NCBI GenBank assembly: GCA_026686845.1 | Contig: JAIVEN010000021.1 | Coordinates: 22,338,001-22,402,000, forward strand | Source of the DNA: Adenanthera pavonina | Taxonomy: Eukaryota > Streptophyta > Magnoliopsida > Fabales > Fabaceae | Direction of reading: 5' to 3' | DNA: 64,000 bases | Part shown: in pieces, positions 1 to 10,663 of the stretch | How positions within the stretch are numbered: position 1 is the first letter of the stretch | Layout of the letters: each line of letters starts with the position of its first letter | Program-made: the position numbers and the translations under genes | Notes under the pieces: model-generated | What the model saw: the letters and a program-made list of their open reading frames with translations, nothing else | Database searches by the model: none | Told to the model about the DNA's origin: nothing

Positions 1-245
1 TCTCAACAAGTGCTGAGACCAATGTCGGATCATACTAAAATTGACTTATTCTAGCAGTGCCATAGAAGTCAGCTTGTATAAGATATGGTACAATTTACAC
101 TGGTGGTTCAACTAGTCTAATTTTATGCATGAATCGTTGAGTTCCAAGAATCCGAATGACCTACAGAAAAAACATATATGGTAGAGTAATATATGATGAA
201 ACATATCAATGAATGTATATATATATATATGCAAAAATTTACTTA

Positions 246-345
246 CATCCTGAGTCCACATAGCCTCTGAAATATGTTGTGGTTGTAAATACAATAATGA
301 ATCATCCTCAGGACATGAGTTGATGATTTGATGTTGTTGTGCCAT
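246..345 (-). pseudogene. Plant mobile domain (PMD/MAIN-like) exon fragment
   Basis: On the minus strand this stretch encodes a peptide with the core CPEDDSLLYLQPQHISEAMW. It resembles the N-terminal region of MAIN-like or 'serine/threonine-protein phosphatase 7 long form homolog' proteins, which carry the plant mobile domain. The block ends at a good donor (GAT then GTAAGT). No other PMD exon is visible between it and the window edge. It lies just 3' of the MULE transposase relic on the same strand; PMDs are known to be carried by plant MULEs and Gypsy elements, so it may be cargo. Identification rests on a short motif and is moderate. Confidence 0.42.
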
Positions 346-514
346 TTGAGAAATATCCCTACAATATTTGGAGAACAAACAAATATTGAACATTACTATT
401 AACATAAAACTCATGCAATCAATTACAATTTTGACACATTTTGATATATTTAAAAAATGTCAAATACATGTGGTTGAAAATGTCAACTACAAATTATTGT
501 CTAACGACATGACT

Positions 515-3096
515 CTATAGATAAGTAGAGCGATTGTGTCCTATCTGCCTACATAACCCACATTTGGATTGTTGACCAGGCATGGTCTAATCCATCTCAT
601 TACGTATGCAAGTCGATCAAGGACGACCTTTGTCTTGAATCATTGATGGGTCTGGTACCAACGTCGGAATATTAGTTTCTGGCTAATGAACCTCATCTCT
701 TATAGGGTGAAACTCATTACTGTAAGCATGGCGCATGGTTTCTAACTTAAATATAGGATCCACAAATTGCAAGTGGTCTAATCCAGCACTCACACAAGCA
801 ACAATGACATGCATGCATGGATAATGCTGTATTTGAAATTCTCCGCAATCGCATTTTCTTTCGTTCAAGTAAACCTTGCAACAATGGCCAAATTGACGCC
901 GTTGAACATTGTGTGGTTCAACAACCTCAAAAGATGTCTCTCTTTTATCATTAATGTGAACATGGCACGCGGATGCAGCATGTGTTGCTATTTCTAACTT
1001 TTTGCTAAATGTCTTAGAGAAAACTTGCCCAGCTGCTATTTGTGCGTAAACTTGTTTCGCACGTTTGACAAAATAGGTGTTCACCCTATACATTGTAGCC
1101 TTAACAAGACCTATAATCGGCAAACTTCGGACACCTTTAAAGACTCCATTCATACATTTAGCGAGATTTGTTGTCATATGACCGTAACATTGGCCTTTAG
1201 AGTCATATGAATGAGACCATTTTTCTTTTGGGATGTTGTTGATCCAATTAGCTGCCTGCGCGTGAGTCAATGCTATCTCTGACAATTGTTGGTCAACAAC
1301 ATGTTTCTCATATGTATAGCCTGCAAATAATTAAGAATTTATTATCAATAATTTTACCTTCAACATTTAATATATGAAAACAAAGCAAATGAATGTCACC
1401 AATATTTATAAACTTCTCCTTTAACCAATTTGTTCCGTGTGCATTATGCAAATTTGCAGCCACATGCCTCAAACAAAAAACATGATATGTATGTCATCGA
1501 ACACATCAATTCTGAACCGCAGACAAAATTGATGGATGTCTGTCTAAAATTAAACAAATTCCTTCTCTCTCCTTTACGACGGATATGCGAACATTATATA
1601 AGAACCATGTCCAAGCAACTTTTGTCTCCCCCTCAACCACGGCAAATGCAAGTGGTACAATATTGCGATCACCATCATGTGATGTAGCCATAAGCAATGT
1701 ACCTTTATATTTCCCATAAAAAAAAGTTCCATCAACCTGAATAATCGGCTTTAAGTGACCAAATGCGTCAATACATGGTTTAAATGCCCAAAAAACATGC
1801 TTAAACATTTCAATATTTTGCCCTTGAAAATTGGTTTCCGAACACGGCTTGGTTGAGAATTTTACACACAATCCAGGCATGAAATGTTGAACCGCAGCTA
1901 GCCATTTAAGTAATAGTGAGTATGAGCTCTCCCAGTTACCAAAAGCAGTAGCTAGTGTTAATTGTTTTGCCTTCTATGCTTTTTTGTATGACACAGTATA
2001 CCCAAACATGGAATGCATATGCTCAATAATTTAAGAAACTTTCACATATGGCCGATCAGTTACCATCCTTACTATACATGATGAGATGACATCAGCATCT
2101 AACTTTGGATGATCTTGAGTTAATGATGTGGCTAAACAAGTATGGGGACATGCATATTTCGTGGTTAACCAGAAGGTTCTATTGACCTTTTTGTTAGCCC
2201 TTAGTCTCCAATTGCAACCACTCCCATAATTTACACATTAATATTCTTCATACTTCTTACTAGAATGATATACTTTAAATGTGTGATGAACTAGAATTGA
2301 GTAAAGTTTGACTACACGTCTTAGAGCATGGATGTCCATAAAACTTTGCCCTATGAAAAGTCATGATTATCATTGAGAGGATGAATATCTCCCACCCCAC
2401 TAAACTTAGGAGCCACAGCCAATTCAACATTAACACTTGAGAAGAAATTGGATGCAGGCTCTTCATATTCATTGATATGTAATGTTTAGCCAGGGACATC
2501 ATTGCCACCCTCATAATTCTCCTCATGGGCCTCATCATCATTATCAACATCATTGTTCCCACCAGTAGAATTTATTAAGAAATCATACTTATTCTCATCC
2601 TCAAAGTCATCCATATTATCTTCAGCTGGGGGAAGTGAAGAAGATGGTTCAATGTTGCCAACATTTGAGTAAGAATTAAATGGGTTGAAATTTTTCAAGT
2701 GCATGCTCAACCTTGATCCATGTTCTATTGGGTCTACGTGATTACTACTTGATGGAATTGTATATCTAACATAATCCTCCCGTGGTTGTGATTCAATATA
2801 ATCATCAACTTCCACATTGCAAATATGTGCATACAACTCTGCCCCTGTCAATTGATCCGAATATCGAGAATTTATTTGCCACATGTTGCCTATGTCAGAA
2901 TCAACCTCCGGAATACATGACTGGTACCATGGTGGATTTATGGAAATGGGGCATCTATATATCAGGCTTGGCACAATTTGATTGGAAGGAAGTCCAAGCT
3001 TTTGTCCGACAACTTGCTTTAGTTGAATCAAGGTAATGTTTGAATCAACACTTATCATTTTTATACTATCAGATTCAAATATCACACCATTTGTAC
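515..3096 (-). pseudogene. Decayed Mutator-like (MULE/MuDR) transposase
   Basis: Read 5' to 3' on the minus strand, the usual plant MULE order appears. First comes the N-terminal region around 3090-2760 (GVIFESDSIKMI). Next is the DNA-binding part around 2220-2060 (GCNWRLRANKKV). The transposase core lies around 1880-1506 (VDGTFFYGKYKGTLLMAT). A SWIM zinc finger lies near 860-795 (KCDCGEFQIQHYPCMHVIVA). The C-terminal knuckle is near 565-520 (CGLCRQIGHNRS). It cannot make a full protein: in-frame stops occur at 2031-2033 (TAA), 1974-1976 (TAG), 617-619 (TGA) and 587-589 (TAG), and the last knuckle Cys appears to be Tyr. The 5' part is interrupted by the hAT element at 3097-3699. Element ends were not found. 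Confidence 0.88.
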
Positions 3097-3699
3097 TAAG
3101 GCTGAACATTCCTGCCCGAGGCCCGGTTGGTCCGGTCCGGCCAGACCACTTTGGGCCAATCGGGCTGGGCCAAATTTCGGGCCGGGCTAGGGTTAGGGCC
3201 AAGCACTCTAACCCTAGCCCGGCCCGATCTATATATATATATATATATTTAAATTTTTTTTCTAATTTTTTATATATCTTAATTGATTTTTGTAGAATTT
3301 TTTTTTCTTTATGTATCTAATATAATACATTTACTATGTAAATATTATGAAAACTTTTTAAGATTTTAATGTTTCAAATTTTTTTTGAAATTTTGAGTTA
3401 ATTTTTTAACTTAATATTTATGTAAAAATAATGTATAATGATTAAATATTCATAAATTTTGAACAATTTTATTTTTTTCTAAGATTATTTTTTAAGAAAA
3501 TCTATTTTTAAGTATAAATAAATATATTTTTTATTATTAAATAAGTTTTTTTATTTTTTAATTTAAAAAAAAAAGATATATAGTATCGGGCCAGCCCGGT
3601 ACTTGGCCCGAAACTGGCCCGATACTAGCCCGAAATATTTCGAGCCGGGCATCGGGCCGGGGTTTGACCCCGGCCCGGCCTGACCCATGATCACCCCTA
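3097..3699. mobile_element. Non-autonomous hAT element, GGGCC-rich ends (copy 1)
   Basis: The element is 603 bp and flanked by an exact 8-bp target duplication ATTTGTAC (3089-3096 and 3700-3707), the length used by hAT transposases. The ends are imperfect inverted repeats: TAAGGCTGAACAT on the left and, reversed, TAGGGGTGATCAT on the right. GGCCCGG-type motifs crowd both subterminal zones (about 3110-3230 and 3585-3690) around an AT-rich, non-coding core. It sits in the 5' part of the MULE relic. A near-identical copy lies at 14429-15023. Confidence 0.88.
3177..3227. other. Perfect 20-bp stem hairpin with telomere-like motif inside hAT copy 1
   Basis: Positions 3177-3196 pair perfectly with 3208-3227 across an 11-nt loop. 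The stem holds CTAGGGTTAG on one arm and CTAACCCTAG on the other, resembling the plant telomere unit TTTAGGG. The copy at 14.4 kb keeps the structure with two mismatches. Confidence 0.8.
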
Positions 3700-3707
3700 A
3701 TTTGTAC

Positions 3708-4906
3708 TAGTCAAAATTCATCCATTTGTAAATACGTAGACCTACTCTCTTCTATTATCCATTTCTCTTCCTATAATATAAAATTGTCTATTATCTACTC
3801 ATAAACATGAAATTCATATTAATAGACAAAAAATTCTAATATACCAAATACATTATTACAAGAAAAATAATATATGTAAATTATCTTCCTATATATAAAA
3901 AATAATCTATACGTACATAAATATAATATTACAAAAATTCCCTAAATGTTATTTATTTACTAAATTCAAAAACACGCTTAACTATAAATATGCTATATTT
4001 ATGAACTTTTTAATAAATCATACAATTTTTCTCTAGTTTTCTACTATTATCAATATTATAAACAAACAAAATAAAGAAAAATTTAACTACATAAATATAT
4101 CATGTTATATATTTTCTTAAATTATCAATATATTTTTTTTTGCATTAATAAACTACGGTTATTAACATTATTGTACAGCTTATACCGATCAAATCTATTT
4201 TTTAAAGAAATAAGCAATAGATTTTATCATTTGTAACAGTATATGACTCCTTGTTAATTTTATATTTTATACTAATTTTTTTACAATTAATATACTTCGA
4301 TTCTCGTATATCTAATAGTAAGTACAAAAAAAAAAAGATTTATTTCATTAAAGAAAAAGAAAAGAAAAGATTTACCATCGGGATAATGAATCAAAACTGA
4401 AAAGGACATGGACCAAATTAATAAACTTGGGGAAATAAGTTGCAACATTATCAAGAATACTCCTATACCCATAGGTATTGGATTCAACACCGATAAAAAA
4501 AATATTTATTAATTACTAAAAACTAGGGCACTGAGAAAATTATAATGGGTGAATCAGTGGATAATGAACTGTAAAAAAATAATAAATAAAAAGAAAATGG
4601 TTTCAAATTGTCCCTTAATTTCAATAACCTATAAAATGGTGAATTAGTATGTAATGAACTATAAAATGTCTAATATAATAGGGGACGAAAAATTTTGTAA
4701 AAAATTTTATTACATGGGACTGGGGAAGTAATAGTAACACTTTATGTTATTTTTTTCCATTCTTTTTTTTAAGATTTTTGCTAGAAGCTTTTTATTTTCT
4801 TTAATATAATATCTCTTATAAAAGATAATAAAGCATTATGAGACTTTTAAAAAAAAAACACTCTTAACTAATTTTTATCACTTTTTTTAATATAAATAAT
4901 TTTGTA
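3708..4906. other. AT-rich spacer, no gene seen
   Basis: Very AT-rich sequence with many stops in all frames and no recognisable domain. Short homopolymer and TA tracts only. The first ~50 bases after the hAT target duplication probably continue the 5' end of the MULE relic. Confidence 0.6.
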
Positions 4907-5203
4907 CTCCTTTTTTTCTTCTATTTATAAGTCATTTTTAACTATTTTATAAAAAAAATTAGTTAAAATTAGTTGGGGTTTTTGAAATTTGTAGAAATTA
5001 CCAAAACTTTGTAATATTATCTTTATTAAATATATCTCGTCATAACTATATCTCTTTTAAACAATTTCTCAGTAGCATGCACTATAAATTTTTTGGCAAA
5101 ATTGAAAAATAAAATTTGATGCTTTTTAAAAATTATAAAACAACTTATATTTTATATAAATAAAATATTTTTAGAAAGTACCCAATAAATATAAACGGGG
5201 GAG
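4907..5203. mobile_element. Stowaway-like MITE
   Basis: About 297 bp flanked by TA dinucleotides. It starts CTCCTTTTTTTCTTC and ends AAACGGGGGAG, approximating the CTCCCTCCGTT...AACGGAGGGAG ends of Tc1/mariner-type Stowaway elements. The inside is AT-rich without a reading frame. Ends are degenerate. Confidence 0.5.
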
Positions 5204-5930
5204 TAAGTGTTTTTAAAAATAAAACCCGGGGAATACTTTTCTATCAATATCTAGTTACTAATATGAATGGCAGGTGCCAGCTTAAAAGTTACTTTTTCTC
5301 TGAAAACGACACTGACACTCCCACTCCCCACCTCCATTATTTCTTTTTGTCTCTCTCCACCTTCTTCCCTTTTCTTTTCCTCTTTTCAACTTCCCCCAAA
5401 AAAATCATAAGACGATAATACATGTGAGAGTTTAATTGAGGATATACTACATATTCAAAACAAAAGGTGATGAAAGCTAACCAAATTACTTCACGCACTC
5501 AAACTCAACAAATCTAAAAAAGTAGAATTTGTACAAAAAAAAAAGTAAAATTAAGTGTTATCTACAATAATCAATTCATTCTATATTTTATTATAATAAA
5601 CTAATTATATTCGTATGAGATATATCTATCAGACAAAGTTATTCTTCTTTCTTTCACCTTTCATAATCACATTAAATGTGGCCTTAAACAGTAATGTAAA
5701 AATAAAAAGCTATATTCAATTCAATACAGTCGAAAGATTACATGTGAAAGATTTATATATATATATATATATGAAATTAAATAAAATTATATGTGAAAAT
5801 GTACCAAAACTGTTACACTCCCAAAATCACGAAGTTGAATTTGGTGTGTGAGAGGATCAACCTATAATGAAATATATGTCATAAATTAAAAATAAATAAT
5901 TACTTATTTTAGGAAAGATTGATAAAAAAA
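5204..5930. other. Spacer with CT-rich patch and TA microsatellite
   Basis: A CT-rich stretch around 5310-5400 and a TA run near 5755-5772. No supported gene; the open frame near 5615-5851 has no recognisable content and includes the microsatellite. Confidence 0.5.
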
Positions 5931-5934
5931 TAAG

Positions 5935-6300
5935 TGAATATAAAGATGAAAACTGAATATAAAAAAGAACAGTAAAGTTTCAAGAAAAATGTACCAAAAA
6001 TTACATATATAGATCTGAGATGGAGAAAAAGAATGCAGGAAGAAGATTCAAAGAGCTCCGCTAATTCCTCTGAAATTGAAAATGAAGAGAATGAGACAAC
6101 TACATTGTTTGTACTTACACAAAAATATGAAATAAATTAAGAACATGAAAAAAATTTAGTAAAATTTTAAACTAAATGCATCAAAAATTATAAAATAGAT
6201 CCAAGATGAAGATGCATGAGGGATAAAAAATATGTGAAGAACTCCGCTAACTCTTCTGGAATTTGAAGTGGAGCTGAAATCTGAAGTGGAGAGAGCAAGC
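5935..6300. repeat. Degenerate tandem duplication, ~186-bp period
   Basis: Two diverged units. AGATCTGAGATGGAG at 6011 is matched by AGATCCAAGATGAAG at 6197, and GAGCTCCGCTAATTCCTCTG by GAACTCCGCTAACTCTTCTG. Non-coding. Confidence 0.55.
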
Positions 6301-6435
6301 AAAATATGAAGTGTGATATCTTTATGCAAAAATATGAAATGGACCTGGTACTTTCAAGCAATTTTTTGTTTCATGTTCCCTTTCCATGTACGTTCCCACG
6401 TTCCCCCTGCTCAATCAAACTGACTAGACAAGACC

Positions 6436-6471
6436 AGACAAGACACAACACTGCAGTGTTGTGTCTTGTCT
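6436..6471. repeat. 36-bp perfect palindrome
   Basis: Perfectly self-complementary 36 bases centred on CTGCAG at 6451-6456, each arm built from GACAAGACAC-type sequence. The following ~250 bp repeats GTCTTGTC and ATAAATCTC motifs several times, so the palindrome belongs to a local low-complexity array. Confidence 0.85.
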
Positions 6472-6818
6472 CTTTTTTTAAAAAAAGTTATACATAAATC
6501 TCAGCTTCTCCGTTATGTCTTGTCTCTCTTAAGAAAAAAATTATAACATAAATCTCCGTTTCTTAGAAACCGAGATTAATTTAAAAAAAAAATTATTGAT
6601 CTTGTCATGTCTTGTCATTTACCAATAATTTTTTAAAAACCGAAATCATTTTAATGCCTACCTTCCAGCCTCTCGGAAAAATTTATCATGTCTTGTCATT
6701 TATAAATAATTTTTTTAATATAGTCTTGTCAAAGCAAAGCATGGTCCTGCCTGGTCATTTCACGCCTTTTACTTTTCTCATTTTGAAGTAAAAAATTGAT
6801 TAGATAACTTTGTACTAC

Positions 6819-6950
6819 TTCCTTAATTATTTTATAATAGCATGTCTTATCTTTTACAAAGAAAAGTTAAATGCAAGCTACTTCCCTCAGTTGTTTTATG
6901 GTGGCATGTCTTATCATTTGCAAAGAAAAATTTAAATGCATGTTACCTCC
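6819..6950. repeat. Tandem duplication, ~65-bp units
   Basis: Two adjacent units share TTTTAT..GTGGCATGTCTTATC-like sequence followed by TTTACAAAGAAAA and AAATGCA. The open frame across 6842-7108 is probably fortuitous. Confidence 0.5.
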
Positions 6951-7147
6951 CTCTCTATTCCTTCAACTGGGGTGTGTCAGGTCTAGACTTATGTAATAGT
7001 GTAAGGTATTGTACATCCTTCCTTTGTTCTTTTTTAATGTGTGTGTTGGGATTTCATCTCTTTTCTTTTAACTTATATTGTAGTATTGCGCCTCATTTAT
7101 TTCTTTAAAATATAAAATTTTAAGTTATGATTTTTTATATCTCTAGT

Positions 7148-7477
7148 CTATATTCTCTTCAGTTCTTTTTATAATGGGACCTTCTAAAATTTTTTTCTAA
7201 TTCTTTTATAAGGGATCTTGTCATTAGATTTTTTTTTAATCAAAAAGAACTTTCAATTGTTCAATTAGTAATATTTTTAGTTTTCTTTTAATTAGTCTCA
7301 TTCTTTCCAACTTAATAATAATAGAAAGTTTTTATTTAATGAGAATTGTATTATTATAATAAATAGAGGTAGGAGAGGAATGTTTAGTTCTTTTTAAAAA
7401 AAATTTAAGCAAATAACTAATTTTCTTATTCTACGTGAAGTTATTCAAAGTCACTTATTAAAATGATCGAAGGAAGT
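7148..7477. mobile_element. Degenerate Stowaway-like MITE
   Basis: The left end reads TCTCTTCAGTTCTTTTTATA; the right end, reversed, reads CTTCCTTCGATCATTTTAAT, giving weak inverted repeats. AT-rich and non-coding inside. Exact borders and the TA duplication are uncertain. Confidence 0.35.
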
Positions 7478-7734
7478 AATGTATAGTATTAATAAATAAG
7501 AGATAATTCATAAAAGTAAAATATTGAAATTTTATAACAAATTTAATTAGTTAACTATTTTTTTATATGTGTAAAATAATAATTAAAAAATTTTTATATG
7601 AAGTATAAAATATTTAAAAAAACCTATCTCCTTCAACAAATCAGAAAAATCTAGCTTCCCGAACCTCGCATTACCCTTCAAACAAAAAGAAAGAAACGTC
7701 GCATTATCCCCTTTATCCTTTTTTTTTGTCTTGT

Positions 7735-7935
7735 TTTGAATCTCGATTTTGTCAAAACCAAGATCTATAGATTTTGGAAAAATTGGATCTCGGTTTTAAC
7801 CAAACCGAGATATTAATTTGGTATTATTATATCTCAGTTTATAGGAAATCGAGATGTCTCTTCGTACGGACTTTTCGGAGTGTCAAAACAGTGCATGATT
7901 TCTCGGTCTCAGACAAACCGAGATCTTATAATTTG
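7735..7935. repeat. Cluster of inverted TCTCGGTTT/AAACCGAGA motifs
   Basis: At least four ATCTCGGTTT-like boxes and their reverse complements (AAACCGAGAT) occur within 200 bp, for example around 7788-7812 and 7895-7923. Similar boxes lie near 6570-6640. Nothing is coding. Confidence 0.55.
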
Positions 7936-8195
7936 TAGCATTTGGATGAATAATTTACAACTTAGAGCATATTGGGAAATATTTTCTTTGCTTAATGTAT
8001 ATCGGTAAAAAAGCCCACTATTTTCTTTATATTTCTTTTTTTTTTCTCTTTCTTCTTCTATCAGCATTTAAAGGCATGACTCCATAGGTAAGCCTTCCAA
8101 AACTTGCTATGAGGGCCAATGCTGCTGGTATTTTCTTTCCTTATATTTCTTCCTGTATGCATCATATGCATTTGCTTTTGCAGATATATATTATC

Positions 8196-8820
8196 AATAT
8201 TGTCAGAACTGAATCGTATATTAAATTGGGTAGGGTATTGATTTAAAATTTAATGGTTCAATTGTTATTTAATTAGGATTGGACTGGTAATGATTAAAAT
8301 AATATATTTTAAACAAATAATACAAATTTAAACAAATTTTGTTGTTTAATTAAAGTTTCAAACCAATTAATATTGAATTATCAATTTATTATTTACCACA
8401 AACAAATTATTAATAGGTTTCATAACTCAATATTTAAATTTAAATAAGTTAATATTCATCCATAATCACATTTTGAGTTCAAAATATTCAATTAATAATT
8501 CATTATTATATTATTTGTTAAGTAAATTTATAATTTTCAATAATGATTATATAATATTATAATATAAAAAATATTTTATGCTAAAAATAATGTTATTTTG
8601 TCTTAAAATCTAAAAAATGTTTTTAGTTTTTTTTTTTTAAATTGGGACTGGTTCAAACCGGTTCAAAGGCTGGTTCGACCGGTTCAAGGTTGATTTCATT
8701 GATTTTTGGTCAGGTTGCACCAATTCTAAAACCTACCCATCGTACTCTTTAACCGGACCAGATTTGACACTAGTTCTCGGTCGAATTGATCAGTCCGGTC
8801 CTATTCCGATAACATTGTTT
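8196..8820. mobile_element. MITE-like element with CCGGTTCAA-rich 3' part
   Basis: The left edge CAATATTGTCAGAAC and the reversed right edge CAATGTTATCGGAAT form imperfect inverted repeats about 620 bp apart. The 3' third contains repeated GGTTCAAACCGGTTCAAAG-like boxes and their inversions, a pattern of non-autonomous DNA transposons. No clear target duplication and no reading frame. Confidence 0.5.
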
Positions 8821-9683
8821 ATTATTACCAACCAAAGGGAAGTTTGATCTTTCATATGCTTGTATTTAAAAATAGCGACACAAGAAAATATAATTGTGTG
8901 TATTGTTTATATTTTTCTTTTTTATATTTCTCTTCAACGATGTGTTCACCAATAATAAGAATTACTTATACATAATTTTAATTTTTAAAATTTCTTATTA
9001 ATTTCTTAAAAATAAATATATTTTTTTTTATTTCAAATATAAGGAACAAATAATTAATTTACACAAATTAAGGATAGTGGCTAAAAATAGTTATATGTTC
9101 TAAATTGAAAAAGTTTTTCCAAAAACCCTTAAATTAATACTATATATACTACTAGAGCTTGAACTGAAAGAAGTTGCTCAGGTCGTGACATCCCCAAAGC
9201 AAGTACACACATGCAAAGGACATGCCTGGTTAGGGTCCTCTATGGCCATAGTGCAGAGAGAGCACGAAGCGTCTTCCATTAAATGTCTTCTAACATGCTT
9301 AGAGTTGGCTAGGTGTTTGTTTCTATAATTTACATGATTGTTAATAGTTTTTGGCTCTTTTTGTTGCTCCCCCGACTTTTGTTTGCTTCGCTGCCATGTT
9401 TTGACGTGTAATGAGGTTTTTTTTTTCTAAATAAATTGATAAATAGAAAAGGTACTCTCATGAACATAGGTAGAACACCAAGTTCTAGCAGTTAGGAATC
9501 TATTCTATAATAAGATTTATTTTAGTAAAAGTATGGAAGCTTTTTGTCATAATCTAAAATATAAGATAATATTTATATATATTATAAAAAAAACCTTTAT
9601 GTAATTAAGGTAAAAGAAATAGAAAAGTTGAATAAGGGTGATTTTAGTAAAATATTATGATTTAAAAAAAAATCAAGATAATT
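8821..9683. other. AT-rich spacer upstream of NIP7
   Basis: No supported gene or RNA. Mostly AT-rich with short mixed-composition patches near 9170-9400. Confidence 0.5.
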
Positions 9684-9834
9684 AATTATTTTAACTTCAA
9701 GGATCAATTAAAGTAGCCTTATATTAAGTACAACATGAAGAATGGAATTAATGTAGTTAACTATTTTAACTCCAAGGTTCAATTAAAGTAGCGTTACATT
9801 AAGCACGGCATGAAGAATGGAGTATCATATGACA
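9684..9834. repeat. Two-copy tandem duplication, 75-bp period
   Basis: The phrase TATTTTAACTTCAAGGATCA at 9687 recurs 75 bases later as TATTTTAACTCCAAGGTTCA, and the similarity continues through ACATGAAGAATGGA. It ends about 100 bp before the likely NIP7 promoter. Confidence 0.7.
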
Positions 9835-9934
9835 AAATTGTGAAAAATTATATATATTTTTTGACGGATATAAAATGAGATTTTAGAGGATCGTGAGACC
9901 GCGGTCAACTTTTCTCCTCCCTCCCTCGTGGTTA

Positions 9935-9943
9935 TTAGGGTTT
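9935..9943 (-). promoter_or_regulatory. Telo-box upstream of NIP7
   Basis: TTAGGGTTT, the complement of the telo-box AAACCCTAA, lies 157 bp before the NIP7 ATG after a CT-rich stretch (CTCCTCCCTCCCTC). Telo-boxes are common near start sites of plant ribosomal-protein and ribosome-biogenesis genes, so the element fits the gene. The promoter role is inferred. Confidence 0.55.
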
Positions 9944-10099
9944 TAAAGTGTAGCAGTTGGACTTCGTCTGCTCGCCGGCGGCACGCCTACCAATACCGTG
10001 GAATACCGTAGTTCTTCCATATTTTTTTGTTCGGCACAATATTTCGATCCTTGCATTGACATCGTCCTCAACAACTGAGACCCCTTTTCGTAAGCGGAG

Positions 10100-10663
10100 A
10101 TGAGGCCATTGGACGAGACAGAGACGACAGCAGTGTTCGAAAAGCTCTTCAAATTCGTCGGAAACAACCTCAAGAACATCGTTGAAAATCCCTCCCATGA
10201 AGGTCCCGATTCTAACCCTGGCCGCTACTGCTTCCGCCTTCACAAGAACAAGGTCTACTACGTCAGCGAATCTCTCGTCAAGCGGGCCACCAACATAGCC
10301 CGACCTAACCTCGTTTCTCTTGGCACTTGCATCGGCAAGTTCACTCATGGAGGGAGTTTTCATCTAACCGTTCACGCTCTCAACTTGTTGGCAGCTAATG
10401 CTAAGCACAAGGTCTGGCTCAAACCCCAGTCTGAGATGTCCTTCTTGTACGGTAATCATGTGTTGAAGAGTGCTTTGGGAAGGATTACGGAGAACATTGC
10501 GCCGGGCGATGGGGTTGGGGTGTTTTCCATGTCTGATGTGCCGTTGGGTTTTGGGGTGGCTGCCAAGTCCACTCAGGATTGCAGGAAGTTGGACCCTAAT
10601 GGTATTGTGGTGCTACACCAGGCGGATATTGGTGAGTATTTGAGGATGGAGGATGAGCTTTGA
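10100..10663 (+). CDS. NIP7: 60S ribosome subunit biogenesis protein NIP7 homolog
   Basis: A single uninterrupted frame encodes 187 residues that read as NIP7 from end to end. It begins MRPLDETETTAVFEKLFKFV and ends GEYLRMEDEL, close to the usual ~180 residues. The N-terminal half is the NIP7 pre-PUA domain (NRYCFRLHK-like segment near residue 40). The C-terminal half, roughly residues 95-170, is the PUA RNA-binding domain (PGDGVGVFSMSDVPLGFGVA). Family knowledge: NIP7 acts in the nucleolus in pre-rRNA processing and 60S assembly. The ATG follows GCGGAG and no upstream in-frame extension is supported. No coding intron is needed. The upstream telo-box suits co-expression with ribosome-biogenesis genes. 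Base composition is clearly more GC-rich than the flanks, as expected of a conserved gene. Confidence 0.96.
   Translation: MRPLDETETTAVFEKLFKFVGNNLKNIVENPSHEGPDSNPGRYCFRLHKNKVYYVSESLVKRATNIARPNLVSLGTCIGKFTHGGSFHLTVHALNLLAANAKHKVWLKPQSEMSFLYGNHVLKSALGRITENIAPGDGVGVFSMSDVPLGFGVAAKSTQDCRKLDPNGIVVLHQADIGEYLRMEDEL

Noticed and set aside
3184..3220. Interstitial telomere repeat
   Set aside because: Only single TAGGGTTAG units inside a hairpin of a MITE, not a tandem (TTTAGGG)n array.
6436..7930. CRISPR-like or satellite array from repeated GTCTTGTC and CGAGAT boxes
   Set aside because: Spacing is irregular, boxes are short and inverted, and the genome is a plant nuclear one.
9935..10363. Open frames antisense to NIP7
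   Set aside because: Shadow frames of a conserved sense gene; no recognisable content.
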